64,000 nt of DNA from Stutzerimonas stutzeri (GCF_038561965.1 NZ_CP139348.1:558001-622000), one strand, 5' to 3'. Shown: positions 17,706-27,253, counted from the first letter of the stretch. Numbers and translations: made by a program. Notes: generated by a model not told the origin, from the letters alone.

Positions 17706-18158
17706 ATGAACAGAGAGCCGCAGTCGGAGGACAGCAGTCTATATGCCCGGGTATTGCAGCGATTGAGCTCGGCATTGCAGGAGGCAGAGCGGAACCACAT
17801 GGCGGATCCCGGGGCTTCTGCCGAGCTGGAGGTGCGTGGTCTGACACCCGCGGAATTCGAGCTGATCCGTGCCTATCTACAGCGCGATTCGCAATGGCTT
17901 TCGGGCTGGCACGCAGCCGCTGAAGAGCAGGCCCACCTGACCCGGCAAGCGTTGCGCCCCACGGCGCGCGGCGCTAGCCGGCAGCGGCACGGGGCGCGCA
18001 CCAGGCACGCGCCTCTGGCGCTTCAGCAGACGTTGAGTTGCGCGCTATGTCGCGCCGAAGTGAACTGGCCGGACGGCGCCGGGCCTGCGGCGTGCCCAGC
18101 TTGCGGCTCGCAGCTGCTGCGAGCGCGACAACGTTTGCATACCTATCCACGCCATTGA
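17706..18158 (+). CDS. Zinc-ribbon protein of the YbeL/DUF1451 type
   Basis: 150 residues from ATG 17706, which has AGAGGTG seven bases upstream. The N-terminal half is a charged helical segment (LYARVLQRLSSALQEAERNHM) and the C terminus is a zinc ribbon with CALC and CPAC pairs. E. coli ybeL, also next to leuS, has the same plan, so I place it in the DUF1451 family; function unknown. Diverges from leuS. Confidence 0.8.
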   Translation: MNREPQSEDSSLYARVLQRLSSALQEAERNHMADPGASAELEVRGLTPAEFELIRAYLQRDSQWLSGWHAAAEEQAHLTRQALRPTARGASRQRHGARTRHAPLALQQTLSCALCRAEVNWPDGAGPAACPACGSQLLRARQRLHTYPRH

Positions 18159-18223
18159 GCCAAACCAGCGCCGACAAATCCGTCGACAGCCGCTAGAGTG
18201 GCGGCCTTTGCCGGAGTGCTCGG

Positions 18224-18997
18224 ATGCCGATTCGCTATTTCTTCAAGCAACTGCTGTTGCCGCCGGGCGTGCTGCTGCTTCTGCTGCTGCTCGGATGGTG
18301 GTTGCGTAGACGTGCGCCGAAGCTGGCCGCGTTCTGCTTCATCACTGGGTTCGGCGGGCTCTGGCTGATGAGTTTGCCGGTCGTGGCCGAATGGACGGCG
18401 CGTCTGGTCGAGCGTGAGCCGGCCCTGGTCGAGTCGCAGTGGCCAGGGTTGGCCGAGCAGGCGGGTGCGATTGTGGTGCTGGGCGCGGGGCGCGAGCAGA
18501 ACGATCCGGCCTGGGGTGGCGATCAGCCTGGCTACGTAGCCCTCGAGCGGCTGCGCTATGCGGCGCGCGTAGCGAAAGCATCCGGGTTGCCGGTTCTCAC
18601 CAGCGGCGGCCTGCATTTCGGTGAGCCGCCCAGCGAGGCAATGCTCGGTGCCGAGGTATTGCAGCGTGATCTGGACGTCACCACGCGCTGGCTTGAAGAG
18701 CGCAGCCGCACCACCTGGGAAAACGCGGTCTACAGCGCCGAGATGCTGCGTGCCGCCGGTGTCGAGCGGGTGGTGCTGGTCACTTCGGCGTCGCATATGC
18801 CGCGTTCGCGCTGGTGCTTCGAGCAGAACGGTATCGAGGTCATCGCGGCGCCAGTGGGGTTCATGGGGGTCGTCAACGACCGGCCCTTGAATGGCTGGCT
18901 GCCGGAGGCGAAGGCGTTCTGGCAGAACGGCATGTTGCTCAACGAAGTCGTGGGGATGGCGGTTTATCCGCTGGTCTATGCGTCAGCGGGTGATTGA
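18224..18997 (+). CDS. elyC: ElyC/YdcF-family DUF218 envelope protein
   Basis: 257-residue inner-membrane protein with two N-terminal membrane spans (about 8-24 and 32-52) and a periplasmic DUF218 domain (IVVLGAGREQNDPAWGG, TSGGLHFGEPPSEAML, EERSRTTWENAVYSAEMLR, LVTSASHMPRS). E. coli ElyC, 259 residues, affects undecaprenyl-carrier metabolism at low temperature. It converges on lnt. Confidence 0.85.
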   Translation: MPIRYFFKQLLLPPGVLLLLLLLGWWLRRRAPKLAAFCFITGFGGLWLMSLPVVAEWTARLVEREPALVESQWPGLAEQAGAIVVLGAGREQNDPAWGGDQPGYVALERLRYAARVAKASGLPVLTSGGLHFGEPPSEAMLGAEVLQRDLDVTTRWLEERSRTTWENAVYSAEMLRAAGVERVVLVTSASHMPRSRWCFEQNGIEVIAAPVGFMGVVNDRPLNGWLPEAKAFWQNGMLLNEVVGMAVYPLVYASAGD

Positions 18998-19123
18998 GCT
19001 GGCATCGAGCCGCAGGTGCAACGTACCGTTCAGTCGGTTGCAGATGCCTGCTTGAGGGCTCTCGTCGAGTGGCCTCGGCCCACCGCCAGCGGTGGTGTGG
19101 GCTGAAGCCGATCCTGCTGCGTC

Positions 19124-20638
19124 TTAGGCCTTTGCCTTAGGCCTGATCAGCGCCCAGCCGAGTAGCAGCACGCATACCGCTATCAACGGCCATGAGCGCC
19201 AGCGCAGATAAGGCGTCAGGCCCTGCATCGCGGTGACCTCGCCATACAGCACGGCTTGCTCGAATTGCGGGATCTGTTCGGTGATATCCCCGTAAGGGTC
19301 GATCAGCACGGTAATGCCATTGTTGGTCGCGCGGACCATCCAGCGTCCCGCCTCCAGAGCACGCATTTGCGCCATTTGCAAATGCTGCAGCGGGCCGATG
19401 GAATGGCCGAACCAGGCGTCATTGCTTACCGTAAGCAATAGATCGCTCTGCGCGGCTAGTCCGGCAGCGAACTCCGGGTAGACCACTTCGTAGCAGATGT
19501 ACGGTGCAATCTGCAGTCCCTTGGCCTGCAGCAGCGGCTGGCCAGACTCACCGCGGGCAAAGTCGGACATTGGCAGGTCGAAGAAAGCGATCAGGCCGCG
19601 CAGCAGATCCTGCAGTGGCACGTACTCACCGAAAGGCACCAGTTTCTGCTTGAGGTAGGTGCCGCTAGCGTCACCAGCCGTGGTCAGGCCGTTGTAATAG
19701 CGCAGTTCGCCGTCGGCATTGGGCTGGCGCACCGGTACACCGGTGATCAGTGCCGCGTCGCGCTGTTCGGCAAAGCCGGCCATCATCTTCAGATAGCCCT
19801 CGGCGTGTTCCTTGAGAATCGGTACGGCAGTTTCCGGCCAGACGATCAGGTCCGCCGGGCGGCTGCGAAAGGTCATGTCGCGGTACAGCAGCAGCTGCAT
19901 TTCCAGCTTCTTCGGGTCCCACTTCATGCTTTGTGCGACGTTGCCCTGTACCGCGGTGACGCTGAGCGGCTCGCCTTTGGCGGTGGTCCAGGCATACCCG
20001 GTCAACAGCAGTCCGGCGATCCAAGGCGCCGCTAGCAGCGCTATGGCAAGGGCCAGGCGTGGTTTCTCGGTACGCAGCCTCGGTAGCGCCACCAGCAGTG
20101 TCGCGCTCAGTACGATGGCAAAGTTCAGCAGCCAAACACCGCCGAGCGGCGCCAAGCCGGCCAGCGGACCGTCGAGCTGGCTGTAGCCGACATACAGCCA
20201 TGGGAAGCCGGTGAGAATCCAGCCGCGCAGGGCATCGAATGCCAGCCAGAGTGCGCTGAAGGCCAGCGCATCGCCGAGTGCGGAATGGCGATTGCGCAGC
20301 AGGCGTACCCAGAGCCAGCCGAGCAGCGCGAAGAACAATGCCAGCCCTGCTACGAAGCCCAAGGTGAGCAGGCCAGCCAGTGCCGGCGAGGCCGCACCGA
20401 AGTCATGGATGCTCACATAGACCCAGCTGACGCCTGAGGCGAACAGGCCGAAGCCGTAGCACCAGCCGCGCTGCGCTGCCTGCTTCGCTGTGCTATCGCG
20501 CAGACCGAGATAGAGCAGTGCCACGGACAATAGCGCCAATGGCCAGATGTCGAACGGCGCCAGTGCCGGTGTGGTCAGCGTGCCGGCGACCAGCGCCAGC
20601 AGGTTGCCCGGCCAGCCGGGGCGGGTGATCCAATGCAT
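19124..20638 (-). CDS. lnt: Apolipoprotein N-acyltransferase
   Basis: Adds the third acyl chain to the N-terminal Cys of lipoproteins in the inner membrane. From ATG 20638 (AAGGAA seven bases upstream) it has 504 residues: about six to seven N-terminal membrane spans and a nitrilase-like periplasmic domain with catalytic Glu in VWPETAVPI (about 269), the KQKLVPFGEYVPL lysine region, and the nucleophile Cys in YICYEVVYPE (about 382). Last gene of miaB-phoH-ybeY-corC-lnt. Confidence 0.95.
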   Translation of the reverse strand: MHWITRPGWPGNLLALVAGTLTTPALAPFDIWPLALLSVALLYLGLRDSTAKQAAQRGWCYGFGLFASGVSWVYVSIHDFGAASPALAGLLTLGFVAGLALFFALLGWLWVRLLRNRHSALGDALAFSALWLAFDALRGWILTGFPWLYVGYSQLDGPLAGLAPLGGVWLLNFAIVLSATLLVALPRLRTEKPRLALAIALLAAPWIAGLLLTGYAWTTAKGEPLSVTAVQGNVAQSMKWDPKKLEMQLLLYRDMTFRSRPADLIVWPETAVPILKEHAEGYLKMMAGFAEQRDAALITGVPVRQPNADGELRYYNGLTTAGDASGTYLKQKLVPFGEYVPLQDLLRGLIAFFDLPMSDFARGESGQPLLQAKGLQIAPYICYEVVYPEFAAGLAAQSDLLLTVSNDAWFGHSIGPLQHLQMAQMRALEAGRWMVRATNNGITVLIDPYGDITEQIPQFEQAVLYGEVTAMQGLTPYLRWRSWPLIAVCVLLLGWALIRPKAKA

Positions 20639-20754
20639 CGAGGTTCCTTGCGCAACGGGTGCGGGGGAGGCTAAGGGCAATGAGTGCGGGCGGGCAAGTC
20701 GGTTCGGCGGAACCCCCCCCCGCGCAGCTGGGCTGCACGGAGCGACTCGGTCTT

Positions 20755-21597
20755 CTACGCGCTTTCGGTGCGGCTCAGGCGCAGCATATGTACGCGGCGG
20801 CTGTCAGCGTTGAGCACGCGCACGCGGAAGCCATTGATCTCGGTGACTTCGTTGCGCTTGGGCAGGTGCCCGAAGGTGCTCATCACCAGACCGGCAACGG
20901 TATCGAATTCGTCGTCGGGGAAGGTGCTGCCGAAGTACTCGTTGAAACTATCGATTGGCGTCAGTGCCTTGACCAGGAAGTCGCCGCTGGGCAACGGGCG
21001 AATGTAGCTATCTTCCTCGACGTCATGCTCGTCCTCGATGTCGCCGACGATCTGCTCCAGCACGTCCTCGATGGTCACCAGCCCTGCTACGCCGCCATAT
21101 TCATCGATGACGATGGCCATGTGGTTGTGGTTGGCGCGGAACTCGCGCAGCAGAACGTTGAGGCGCTTGGACTCGGGCACGAAAGTGGCCGGGCGCAGCA
21201 GGTCCTTGATGTCGAAGTTCTGCTGATCTTCCTTGAGGATCAGCGGCAGCAAATCCTTGGCCAGCAGCACGCCGATCACTTCGTCCAGGCTTTCACCAAC
21301 GACCGGATAGCGCGAATGCGCGGCGGTGATGATGGCCGGCAGGAATTCGCGTGGCGACTGATCGGCCCGGATGCTGATCACCTGCGAGCGCGGGACCATG
21401 ATGTCGCGTACCTGCAGGTCGGCGACCTGGATGGCGCCTTCGACGATGGCCAGCGCTTCGTTGTCGAGCAGCTTGTTCTGATGGGCTTCGCGCAGGACTT
21501 CCAGCAGCTCCTGGCGATTCTTGGGTTCATGGGCAAAAGCCTGGGTGATTCTTTCCAGCCAGGTCTTTTGCCCGCTGATCGATCGATCTTCGCTCAT
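20755..21597 (-). CDS. corC: CorC-family CBS-domain protein
   Basis: 280-residue cytoplasmic protein: two CBS domains (about 66-188, with VRDIMVPRSQVISI and LLRPATFVPESKRLNVLLREF), then a CorC_HlyC domain (about 200-278, DEFDTVAGLVMSTFGHLPKRNEV). Associated with magnesium/cobalt efflux together with CorA or, as here, linked to lnt and ybeY; YbeX is the E. coli counterpart with links to ribosome metabolism. Confidence 0.93.
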   Translation of the reverse strand: MSEDRSISGQKTWLERITQAFAHEPKNRQELLEVLREAHQNKLLDNEALAIVEGAIQVADLQVRDIMVPRSQVISIRADQSPREFLPAIITAAHSRYPVVGESLDEVIGVLLAKDLLPLILKEDQQNFDIKDLLRPATFVPESKRLNVLLREFRANHNHMAIVIDEYGGVAGLVTIEDVLEQIVGDIEDEHDVEEDSYIRPLPSGDFLVKALTPIDSFNEYFGSTFPDDEFDTVAGLVMSTFGHLPKRNEVTEINGFRVRVLNADSRRVHMLRLSRTESA

Positions 21598-21606
21598 GTC
21601 GTTGAC

Positions 21607-22089
21607 TCAAGAGTCCTTGCAAGTGCCCGAAACGGGCGATTCTTCAGCATAGGGGTCGGGATGACCCAGTTCGGCCAGCAGTTGACGCTCCAGGTCTTCC
21701 ATCTCCTCGGCTTCGTCATCATCGATGTGATCGTAGCCGAGCAGGTGCAGGCAGCCGTGAATGACCAGGTGCGCCCAATGTGCCGTCAGCACTTTGCCCT
21801 GTTCCGCCGCCTCGCGCTCGACCACCGGCACGCAGATGACCAGATCGCCGAGCAGCGGGATATCCAAGAGTTCGTCCGGGACGTCTGCCGGGAATGACAG
21901 CACGTTAGTCGCATAATCCTTCTGCCGCCAAGTGCGGTTGAGCTCGCGACCCTCCTGCTCGTCGACCAGGCGAATGGTCAGTTCGGAGTCACCGCTGCGC
22001 TGGCGTAGCGCCAATTCGCACCAGCGCTGCAGATCGGCGAGCGCCGGCGCAGCGCCCGTGCTGGCGCACTGCAGGTCAAGTTCAATCAC
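21607..22089 (-). CDS. ybeY: Endoribonuclease YbeY
   Basis: Zinc-dependent RNase in 16S rRNA 3'-end maturation and ribosome quality control. From GTG 22089 it has 160 residues (E. coli 155) and the metal-binding HGCLHLLGYDH motif with His111, His115 and His121. The GTG start lies inside the end of phoH (8-bp overlap); the longer frame upstream only reads through phoH out of frame and is not credible. Confidence 0.94.
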   Translation of the reverse strand: MIELDLQCASTGAAPALADLQRWCELALRQRSGDSELTIRLVDEQEGRELNRTWRQKDYATNVLSFPADVPDELLDIPLLGDLVICVPVVEREAAEQGKVLTAHWAHLVIHGCLHLLGYDHIDDDEAEEMEDLERQLLAELGHPDPYAEESPVSGTCKDS

Positions 22090-23089
22090 CGGCAGTGTCC
22101 TGCCCGGCGCGCTTGCCAGGTGGCAGCTGGCGATCTTCGAATGACTCGTACGCCTCGACGATACGCTGCACCAGCGGATGACGGACCACGTCCTTGGGCT
22201 TGAAGTGGGTGAAGCTGATGCCGTTGACGTCCTTGAGCACCTCGATGACATGCGCCAGACCGCTCTTGGTCCCGCGCGGCAGGTCGACCTGGGTGATGTC
22301 GCCGGTAATCACCGCGGTGGAGCCGAAGCCGATCCGCGTGAGGAACATCTTCATCTGTTCCTGGGTGGTGTTCTGGCTTTCATCGAGGATGATGAAACTG
22401 TTGTTCAGCGTGCGGCCGCGCATGTAGGCCAGCGGGGCAATCTCGATCACCTGTTTCTCGATCAGCCGCGCTACATACTCGAAGCCGAGCATCTCGTAGA
22501 GGGCGTCGTACAGTGGACGCAGGTAGGGATCGATCTTCTGTGCCAGGTCGCCGGGCAGGAAGCCGAGCTTCTCGCCGGCTTCCACTGCCGGGCGCACCAG
22601 CAGGATGCGGCGCACCTGTTCGCGCTCCAGCGCATCCACTGCGCAAGCGACGGCGAGGTAGGTCTTGCCGGTACCGGCCGGGCCGACGCCGAAGTTGATG
22701 TCGTTGTCCAGGATGGCCTTGACGTAGCGCTGCTGGTTGGCGCCACGCGGGCGGATCATGCCCTTCTTGGTGCGCAGGGCGACGCCCTGGTGCGCATTCG
22801 GATTGGCTAGCTCTTCCATCCCGGACTCTTGCAGGTACAGATGCACCATGTCGGGGGAAAGCTCGGCGTTCTTGGTTTCGCGGTACAGCCGGCGCAGCAG
22901 CTGCTCGGCGGATTTGGCCGCGTCGGTCGGGCCGATCAGCTCGAACTGGTTGCCGCGATTGCGGATTTCCAGTTCCAGGCGCTGTTCGATCAAGCGCAGA
23001 TGCTCATCGAATTGGCCACAGAGGTTGGCGAAGCGACGGGCTTCAAAGGGTTCGAGGGTGAAACGATGCGGTTCTATGGGTGCGTTCAA
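22082..23089 (-). CDS. ybeZ: PhoH-like ATPase YbeZ
   Basis: 335-residue PhoH-family protein with an N-terminal KH-like region and an ATPase domain: Walker A GPAGTGKT at 136-143, and Walker B-like FIILDESQNTTQEQMKMFLTRIG. It partners with YbeY in rRNA processing in several bacteria. Overlaps ybeY; 131 bases separate it from miaB. Confidence 0.94.
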   Translation of the reverse strand: MNAPIEPHRFTLEPFEARRFANLCGQFDEHLRLIEQRLELEIRNRGNQFELIGPTDAAKSAEQLLRRLYRETKNAELSPDMVHLYLQESGMEELANPNAHQGVALRTKKGMIRPRGANQQRYVKAILDNDINFGVGPAGTGKTYLAVACAVDALEREQVRRILLVRPAVEAGEKLGFLPGDLAQKIDPYLRPLYDALYEMLGFEYVARLIEKQVIEIAPLAYMRGRTLNNSFIILDESQNTTQEQMKMFLTRIGFGSTAVITGDITQVDLPRGTKSGLAHVIEVLKDVNGISFTHFKPKDVVRHPLVQRIVEAYESFEDRQLPPGKRAGQDTAGD

Positions 23090-23174
23090 GGGCTTTTATA
23101 TATGGCCGTAATCGGCGAAGTGGTGAGGAAAGAATAGCGCCGCATGTGCAAAGCGAAAAGCGCGGATGCGGAGT

Positions 23175-23212
23175 TGGTCGCGGCCCCGATGCAATCAGAT
23201 GGGGCCAGCGAC
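23175..23212. other. Hairpin between miaB and ybeZ
   Basis: A 12-bp stem with a single bulged base (23175-23186 with 23200-23212). Neither strand has a following T run, so it is more likely an mRNA-stability or processing structure than a terminator; the operon is expected to read through. Confidence 0.5.
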
Positions 23213-23220
23213 CGCGGTTC

Positions 23221-24534
23221 TCAAGATAGCAATGTGCCACGCAGCGAGTGCGGCAGGGCGTCATCGATATGGACCTTGACGAACTGACCGATGAGCCGGG
23301 GATTGTCGCAACGGAAGTTGACGATGCGATTGTGCTCGGTACGGCCCTGCAGCATTCCTGGGTCCTTTTTAGAGTAGTCACTGACCAGAATGTGCTGGGT
23401 AGTGCCCACCATCCGTCGGCTGTTCTCGAAGCCCTGCTGATTGATGCGTTGCTGCAGGATGGCCAGACGCTGCTTCTTCACTTCATCCGGCGTGTCGTCG
23501 ACCAGGTCCGCGGCTGGCGTGCCTGGCCGGGAGCTGTAGACGAAGGAGTAGGAGAAGTCGAAGCCGACATCTTCGATCAGCTTCATGGTCTGCTCGAAGT
23601 CCTTGTCCGTCTCGCCGGGGAAACCGACGATGAAGTCCGAACTGATCACGATATCCGGCACCGCTGCCCGCAGCCGGCGGATGCGCGACTTGTACTCCAG
23701 GGCGGTGTGGTTGCGCTTCATCGCCGCGAGGATGCGGTCGGAGCCGGCCTGCACGGGCAGGTGGAGGTATTTGACCAGCTGCGGAATCTCCGCATGGGCC
23801 TGGATGATGGCGTCGGAGAACTCCAGCGGGTGGCTGGTGGTGTAGCGAATCCGGCCGATGCCGTCGATGGCTGCGACGGCATGCAGCAGGTCGGCGAAGT
23901 CGTGACCGTCGTGGCGGTAGCCGTTGACGTTCTGTCCCAGCAGGGTCACTTCCTTCACGCCGTTCTCGGCGAGGTGGACGATTTCTGCCAGTACGTCGGC
24001 CAGCGGTCGGCTGACTTCCTCGCCGCGGGTGTAAGGCACCACGCAGAAAGTGCAGTACTTGCTGCAGCCTTCCATGACCGAAACGAAGGCACTCGGGCCG
24101 TCGACGCGTGGCTCGGGCAGACGGTCGAATTTCTCGATTTCGGGGAAGGAAATGTCCACCTGCGGCTGCTTGGTCGTACGCGCGGCGTCGATCATTTCCG
24201 GCAGGCGGTGCAGCGTTTGCGGGCCGAAGACCACGTCGACGTACGGTGCGCGGTCGCGAATGGCTGCGCCTTCCTGACTGGCCACACAGCCGCCGACGCC
24301 GATTACCAGCTGCGGGTTGTCCAGTTTCAGTTCGCGCCAGCGACCCAGTTGCGAGAAGACCTTTTCCTGAGCCTTTTCGCGAATCGAGCAGGTATTGAGG
24401 AGAATCACATCGGCTTCAGCCGGGTTCTCGGTGATCTCCATGGCCTGGTGTTCGCCCAGCAGGTCCACCATGCGCGAGCTGTCGTACTCGTTCATCTGGC
24501 AGCCATGGGTTTCGATGAAAAGCTTGCGGGTCAT
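23221..24534 (-). CDS. miaB: tRNA-2-methylthio-N6-dimethylallyladenosine synthase
   Basis: Radical-SAM methylthiotransferase that converts i6A37 to ms2i6A37 in tRNAs reading UNN codons. The 437 residues hold the MTTase cluster ligands Cys12, Cys49 and Cys83, the radical-SAM CX3CX2C motif at Cys157/161/164 (GCSKYCTFC), and a C-terminal TRAM domain. Start MTRKLFIETHGCQMNEYDS matches the family. First gene of the miaB-ybeZ-ybeY-corC-lnt operon. Confidence 0.96.
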   Translation of the reverse strand: MTRKLFIETHGCQMNEYDSSRMVDLLGEHQAMEITENPAEADVILLNTCSIREKAQEKVFSQLGRWRELKLDNPQLVIGVGGCVASQEGAAIRDRAPYVDVVFGPQTLHRLPEMIDAARTTKQPQVDISFPEIEKFDRLPEPRVDGPSAFVSVMEGCSKYCTFCVVPYTRGEEVSRPLADVLAEIVHLAENGVKEVTLLGQNVNGYRHDGHDFADLLHAVAAIDGIGRIRYTTSHPLEFSDAIIQAHAEIPQLVKYLHLPVQAGSDRILAAMKRNHTALEYKSRIRRLRAAVPDIVISSDFIVGFPGETDKDFEQTMKLIEDVGFDFSYSFVYSSRPGTPAADLVDDTPDEVKKQRLAILQQRINQQGFENSRRMVGTTQHILVSDYSKKDPGMLQGRTEHNRIVNFRCDNPRLIGQFVKVHIDDALPHSLRGTLLS

Positions 24535-24629
24535 GTTACGGGCCGGCGTTGTGCAAAAAATGACCGGCGATTATATGCCCACGGCCGAGCAGGGGAAAGC
24601 ACGGGCGGACACTTAGGGTTTCGCCGGGC

Positions 24630-25166
24630 TCAGGGGATCAGCGGCGCGTCGGCAGCCTGCAGTTGCATCAGGTAGTCGCGGAAGATCTGGCCGAGTACCT
24701 GGGTAGCGATTTCCAGTTCGTCGCGGCGCATCTGTGCGGAGACCCGGTCGGCGGTATCCAGTGCATCATCCTCGCCGTTGACGGCGGCCATCTTCAGCAC
24801 GATATAGGCCTGCACGTTGTTGGCCTTGACGCCCTCGCCACGGAAGAACATCACGCCGAGTCGGTGCTGCGCTGCTGCATGACCACGCAACGATGCCTGC
24901 TCGAACCAGTACAGCGCCTTGGGCAGATCGCGCGGCGCGCGGCGACCGTCGTAATGGAATTCGCCCAGCTCGTAGGCGGCTTGCACATCGCCTTCGCTGG
25001 CGGCGAGCTGGCAGTTGCGCAGGGCTTCGGGCAGTTCTTCGGGGAGCGTATCGAGCGCGCAGCGGGCAGTCGCCGGGATCAGCAAAGTGTTCCCGCCGGC
25101 CATGGCCGTGAGAGGCGAGAGAAGCAGCAGACAGCCCAAAGACAGGATGCGGCCGGTGCGGATCAT
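24630..25166 (-). CDS. Exported Sel1-repeat protein
   Basis: 178 residues with a signal peptide (MIRTGRILSLGCLLLLSPLTAMA) and two or so Sel1-like repeats: AAYELGEFHYDGRRAPRDLPKALYWFEQASLRGHAAAQHRLGVMFFRGEGVKANNVQAYIVLKMAAVNG. Such repeats form helical solenoids for protein contacts. Likely periplasmic; partner unknown. It lies downstream of the membrane gene at 25284, 117 bases away. Confidence 0.85.
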   Translation of the reverse strand: MIRTGRILSLGCLLLLSPLTAMAGGNTLLIPATARCALDTLPEELPEALRNCQLAASEGDVQAAYELGEFHYDGRRAPRDLPKALYWFEQASLRGHAAAQHRLGVMFFRGEGVKANNVQAYIVLKMAAVNGEDDALDTADRVSAQMRRDELEIATQVLGQIFRDYLMQLQAADAPLIP

Positions 25167-25283
25167 GAAAATCTGGCGCCTCGAGGAGCAGGGCGGTAAT
25201 GAAAGGCTGGAACGAGCCAGCCGTCACATTATGGATAAGCTGCAGTCTGCTTACAAAGCCTTTAACGGCCTGCGATCGGCTTT

Positions 25284-25919
25284 TTATGCGACCGCGGGGC
25301 GATCCTCGCCAATGCTGCCGGGCAGGCGTACCAGCAACGCGACGATAAGCGGACTGGCGATGGCGAGCAGCAGCGGGCGCAGCTCGCTGAGCGGGTTGTC
25401 CGTCAGCACGCCTGCCGGCAACGGCGCCGAGCCCAGTAAGAGGACCCCAGCGGCCAGTCCGGCAGCGGTCGGCAGGCTCGCCGGCCACTGCAGCGCGCCG
25501 GCGTAGATGACCAACAGCGCACTGATCAGCATCAGACCGAGTGCGTAGGGCTCGCTCCAGCCGAGCTGTCGAGCCAGTTCGAAGAACACGCACAACCCCA
25601 GCACCACGCGGCCCCAGTTCGGCCGGCTCCAGGTCCAGCGCCGTGCCAGGGTCAGCGCCGCCACTGCAATCAGCGGCAGGCCGAGCAACAGGCTGGCGCG
25701 CTCCAGCCACTGGTGGGCTTCGTCCAGATTTATGCCGATCAGGCTCGCGGCGCCGCACGCGCCGCTCGCCGATGCGAGGATGAAACCAAGCATCGCGCTG
25801 AACAGCGCTGGCTGGTGCGCTTCGCCGTAACGGCGGCGAGCGCGGCCGATCAGCACTGCGCTGGCGCCAGCCGCGAGGAACAGCAGTACCGCTTGCAGCA
25901 ATTCCATCGTCCCGCTCAC
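25284..25919 (-). CDS. Hypothetical multi-pass membrane protein
   Basis: 211 mostly hydrophobic residues with about six predicted spans (for example LLQAVLLFLAAGASAVLIG, ALFSAMLGFILASASGACGAASLIGI, SLLLGLPLIAVAALTLA, LLLAIASPLIVALLVRL). The start overlaps the hemL stop by four bases (ATGA-type), so it is co-translated with hemL. No enzymatic motif recognised; pseudomonads carry a similar unnamed gene after hemL. Confidence 0.8.
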   Translation of the reverse strand: MSGTMELLQAVLLFLAAGASAVLIGRARRRYGEAHQPALFSAMLGFILASASGACGAASLIGINLDEAHQWLERASLLLGLPLIAVAALTLARRWTWSRPNWGRVVLGLCVFFELARQLGWSEPYALGLMLISALLVIYAGALQWPASLPTAAGLAAGVLLLGSAPLPAGVLTDNPLSELRPLLLAIASPLIVALLVRLPGSIGEDRPAVA

Positions 25920-27199
25920 TTGAGCTTGGCGAAGGCGCGCTCGGCCGCCTCCAGGGTGATTGCCAGCTCGGTGTCGCCATGGGCAATGGAGGTAAAACCA
26001 GCCTCGAACGCGCTGGGCGCCAGGTAGACCCCGCCTTCGAGCATCAGATGGAAGAAGCGCTTGAAGCGATCAGCATCGCTGGCCATGACATCACCGAAAG
26101 TGACGATATCGTCGGCGCCGCTGAAATACAGGCCGAACATGCCGCCGACCTGGGTGGTGACGAAGGGGATACCGGCTGCATCGGCGCGGTCCTGCAGGCC
26201 CTGCAGCATGCGGCTGGTGTAATCGCTCAGTTCATCGTGGAAGCCGGGACGGCTGATCAGGCCAAGGGTGGTCAGGCCGGCGGCCATCGCCAGCGGGTTA
26301 CCCGACAGGGTGCCGGCCTGGTAGACCGGGCCGAGCGGGGCGATGTGCTGCATGATGGCGCGCTTGCCACCGAAGCAGCCGACTGGCATGCCGCCGCCGA
26401 TGATCTTGCCGAAGGTCGACAGATCCGGGATCACGCCGTAGTAAGCCTGGGCGCCACCGAGGGCGACGCGGAAACCGGTCATCACCTCATCGAAGATCAG
26501 CACCACGCCGTGCTCGTCACACAGGCTGCGCAGGCCCTCGAGGAAGCCTGGCGCCGGCGGAACGCAGTTCATGTTGCCTGCCACCGGCTCGACGATGATG
26601 CAGGCGACCTGCTCGCCCTTTTCTTTCAGCGTGGCCTCGACTTCGGCGAGGTCGTTATAGGCCAGGGTCAGGGTGTGCTTGGCGAAGTCCGCTGGCACGC
26701 CAGCTGAGCTCGGCACACCCTGGGTCAGGGCGCCGGAGCCGGCTTTCACCAGCAGGCTGTCGGAGTGGCCGTGGTAGCAGCCTTCGAACTTGATGATGGC
26801 ATCGCGGCCGGTATAGCCGCGGGCCAGGCGGATCGCGCTCATGGTCGCTTCGGTGCCGGAGCTGACCATGCGCACCATCTCCATGGACGGCACCAGGCGG
26901 CAGACCAGCTCGGCCATCTCGGTCTCCATGGCGGTCGGCGCACCGTAGGACAGCCCGTGTTCGAGCTGGCGACGCACGGCATCGAGTACCTCTGGATGGC
27001 TGTGGCCGAGGATCATCGGGCCCCAGGAGCCGACGTAATCGACATAGCGCTTGTCGTCCTCGTCGATCACATAGGCGCCTTCGGCGTGCTTGAGGAACAG
27101 CGGGGTGCCACCGACGCTGCGGAAGGCGCGAACCGGTGAATTGACGCCGCCCGGGATGTGGGTCTGGGCGCTGGCAAACAGGGTTTCGGAACGGGACAT
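25916..27199 (-). CDS. hemL: Glutamate-1-semialdehyde 2,1-aminomutase
   Basis: PLP enzyme making 5-aminolevulinate in the C5 heme pathway. From ATG 27199 (GAGG upstream) it has 427 residues, beginning MSRSETLFASAQTHIPGGVNSPVRAF. The PLP Lys is in STFGKIIGGGMPVG (about residue 265), with SSGTEATMSAIRLARG and FDEVMTGFR also conserved. The longer frame adding six residues lacks family support. Downstream of thiE. Confidence 0.96.
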   Translation of the reverse strand: MSRSETLFASAQTHIPGGVNSPVRAFRSVGGTPLFLKHAEGAYVIDEDDKRYVDYVGSWGPMILGHSHPEVLDAVRRQLEHGLSYGAPTAMETEMAELVCRLVPSMEMVRMVSSGTEATMSAIRLARGYTGRDAIIKFEGCYHGHSDSLLVKAGSGALTQGVPSSAGVPADFAKHTLTLAYNDLAEVEATLKEKGEQVACIIVEPVAGNMNCVPPAPGFLEGLRSLCDEHGVVLIFDEVMTGFRVALGGAQAYYGVIPDLSTFGKIIGGGMPVGCFGGKRAIMQHIAPLGPVYQAGTLSGNPLAMAAGLTTLGLISRPGFHDELSDYTSRMLQGLQDRADAAGIPFVTTQVGGMFGLYFSGADDIVTFGDVMASDADRFKRFFHLMLEGGVYLAPSAFEAGFTSIAHGDTELAITLEAAERAFAKLK

Positions 27200-27210
27200 G
27201 CGGGCCTCGC

Positions 27211-27243
27211 AAAACAAGGGCGGACCGCCGTGCTGCGGTCCGC
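27211..27243 (-). terminator. Hairpin/weak terminator between thiE and hemL
   Basis: Perfect 9-bp stem (27220-27228 with 27235-27243) followed on the minus strand by CCTTGTTTTG. The T stretch is interrupted, so it may attenuate thiDE transcription into hemL rather than stop it. Confidence 0.5.
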
Positions 27244-27253
27244 CGTGGCGGAA

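Noticed and set aside
17443..17847. Extended N terminus of leuS
   Set aside because: Adds 135 Pro/Ala/Arg-rich residues absent from all leucyl-tRNA synthetases; MHEQYQPREIE at 17442 is the family start.
19078..19102. Hairpin between elyC and lnt as a terminator
   Set aside because: Stem is interrupted and no T run follows on either strand.
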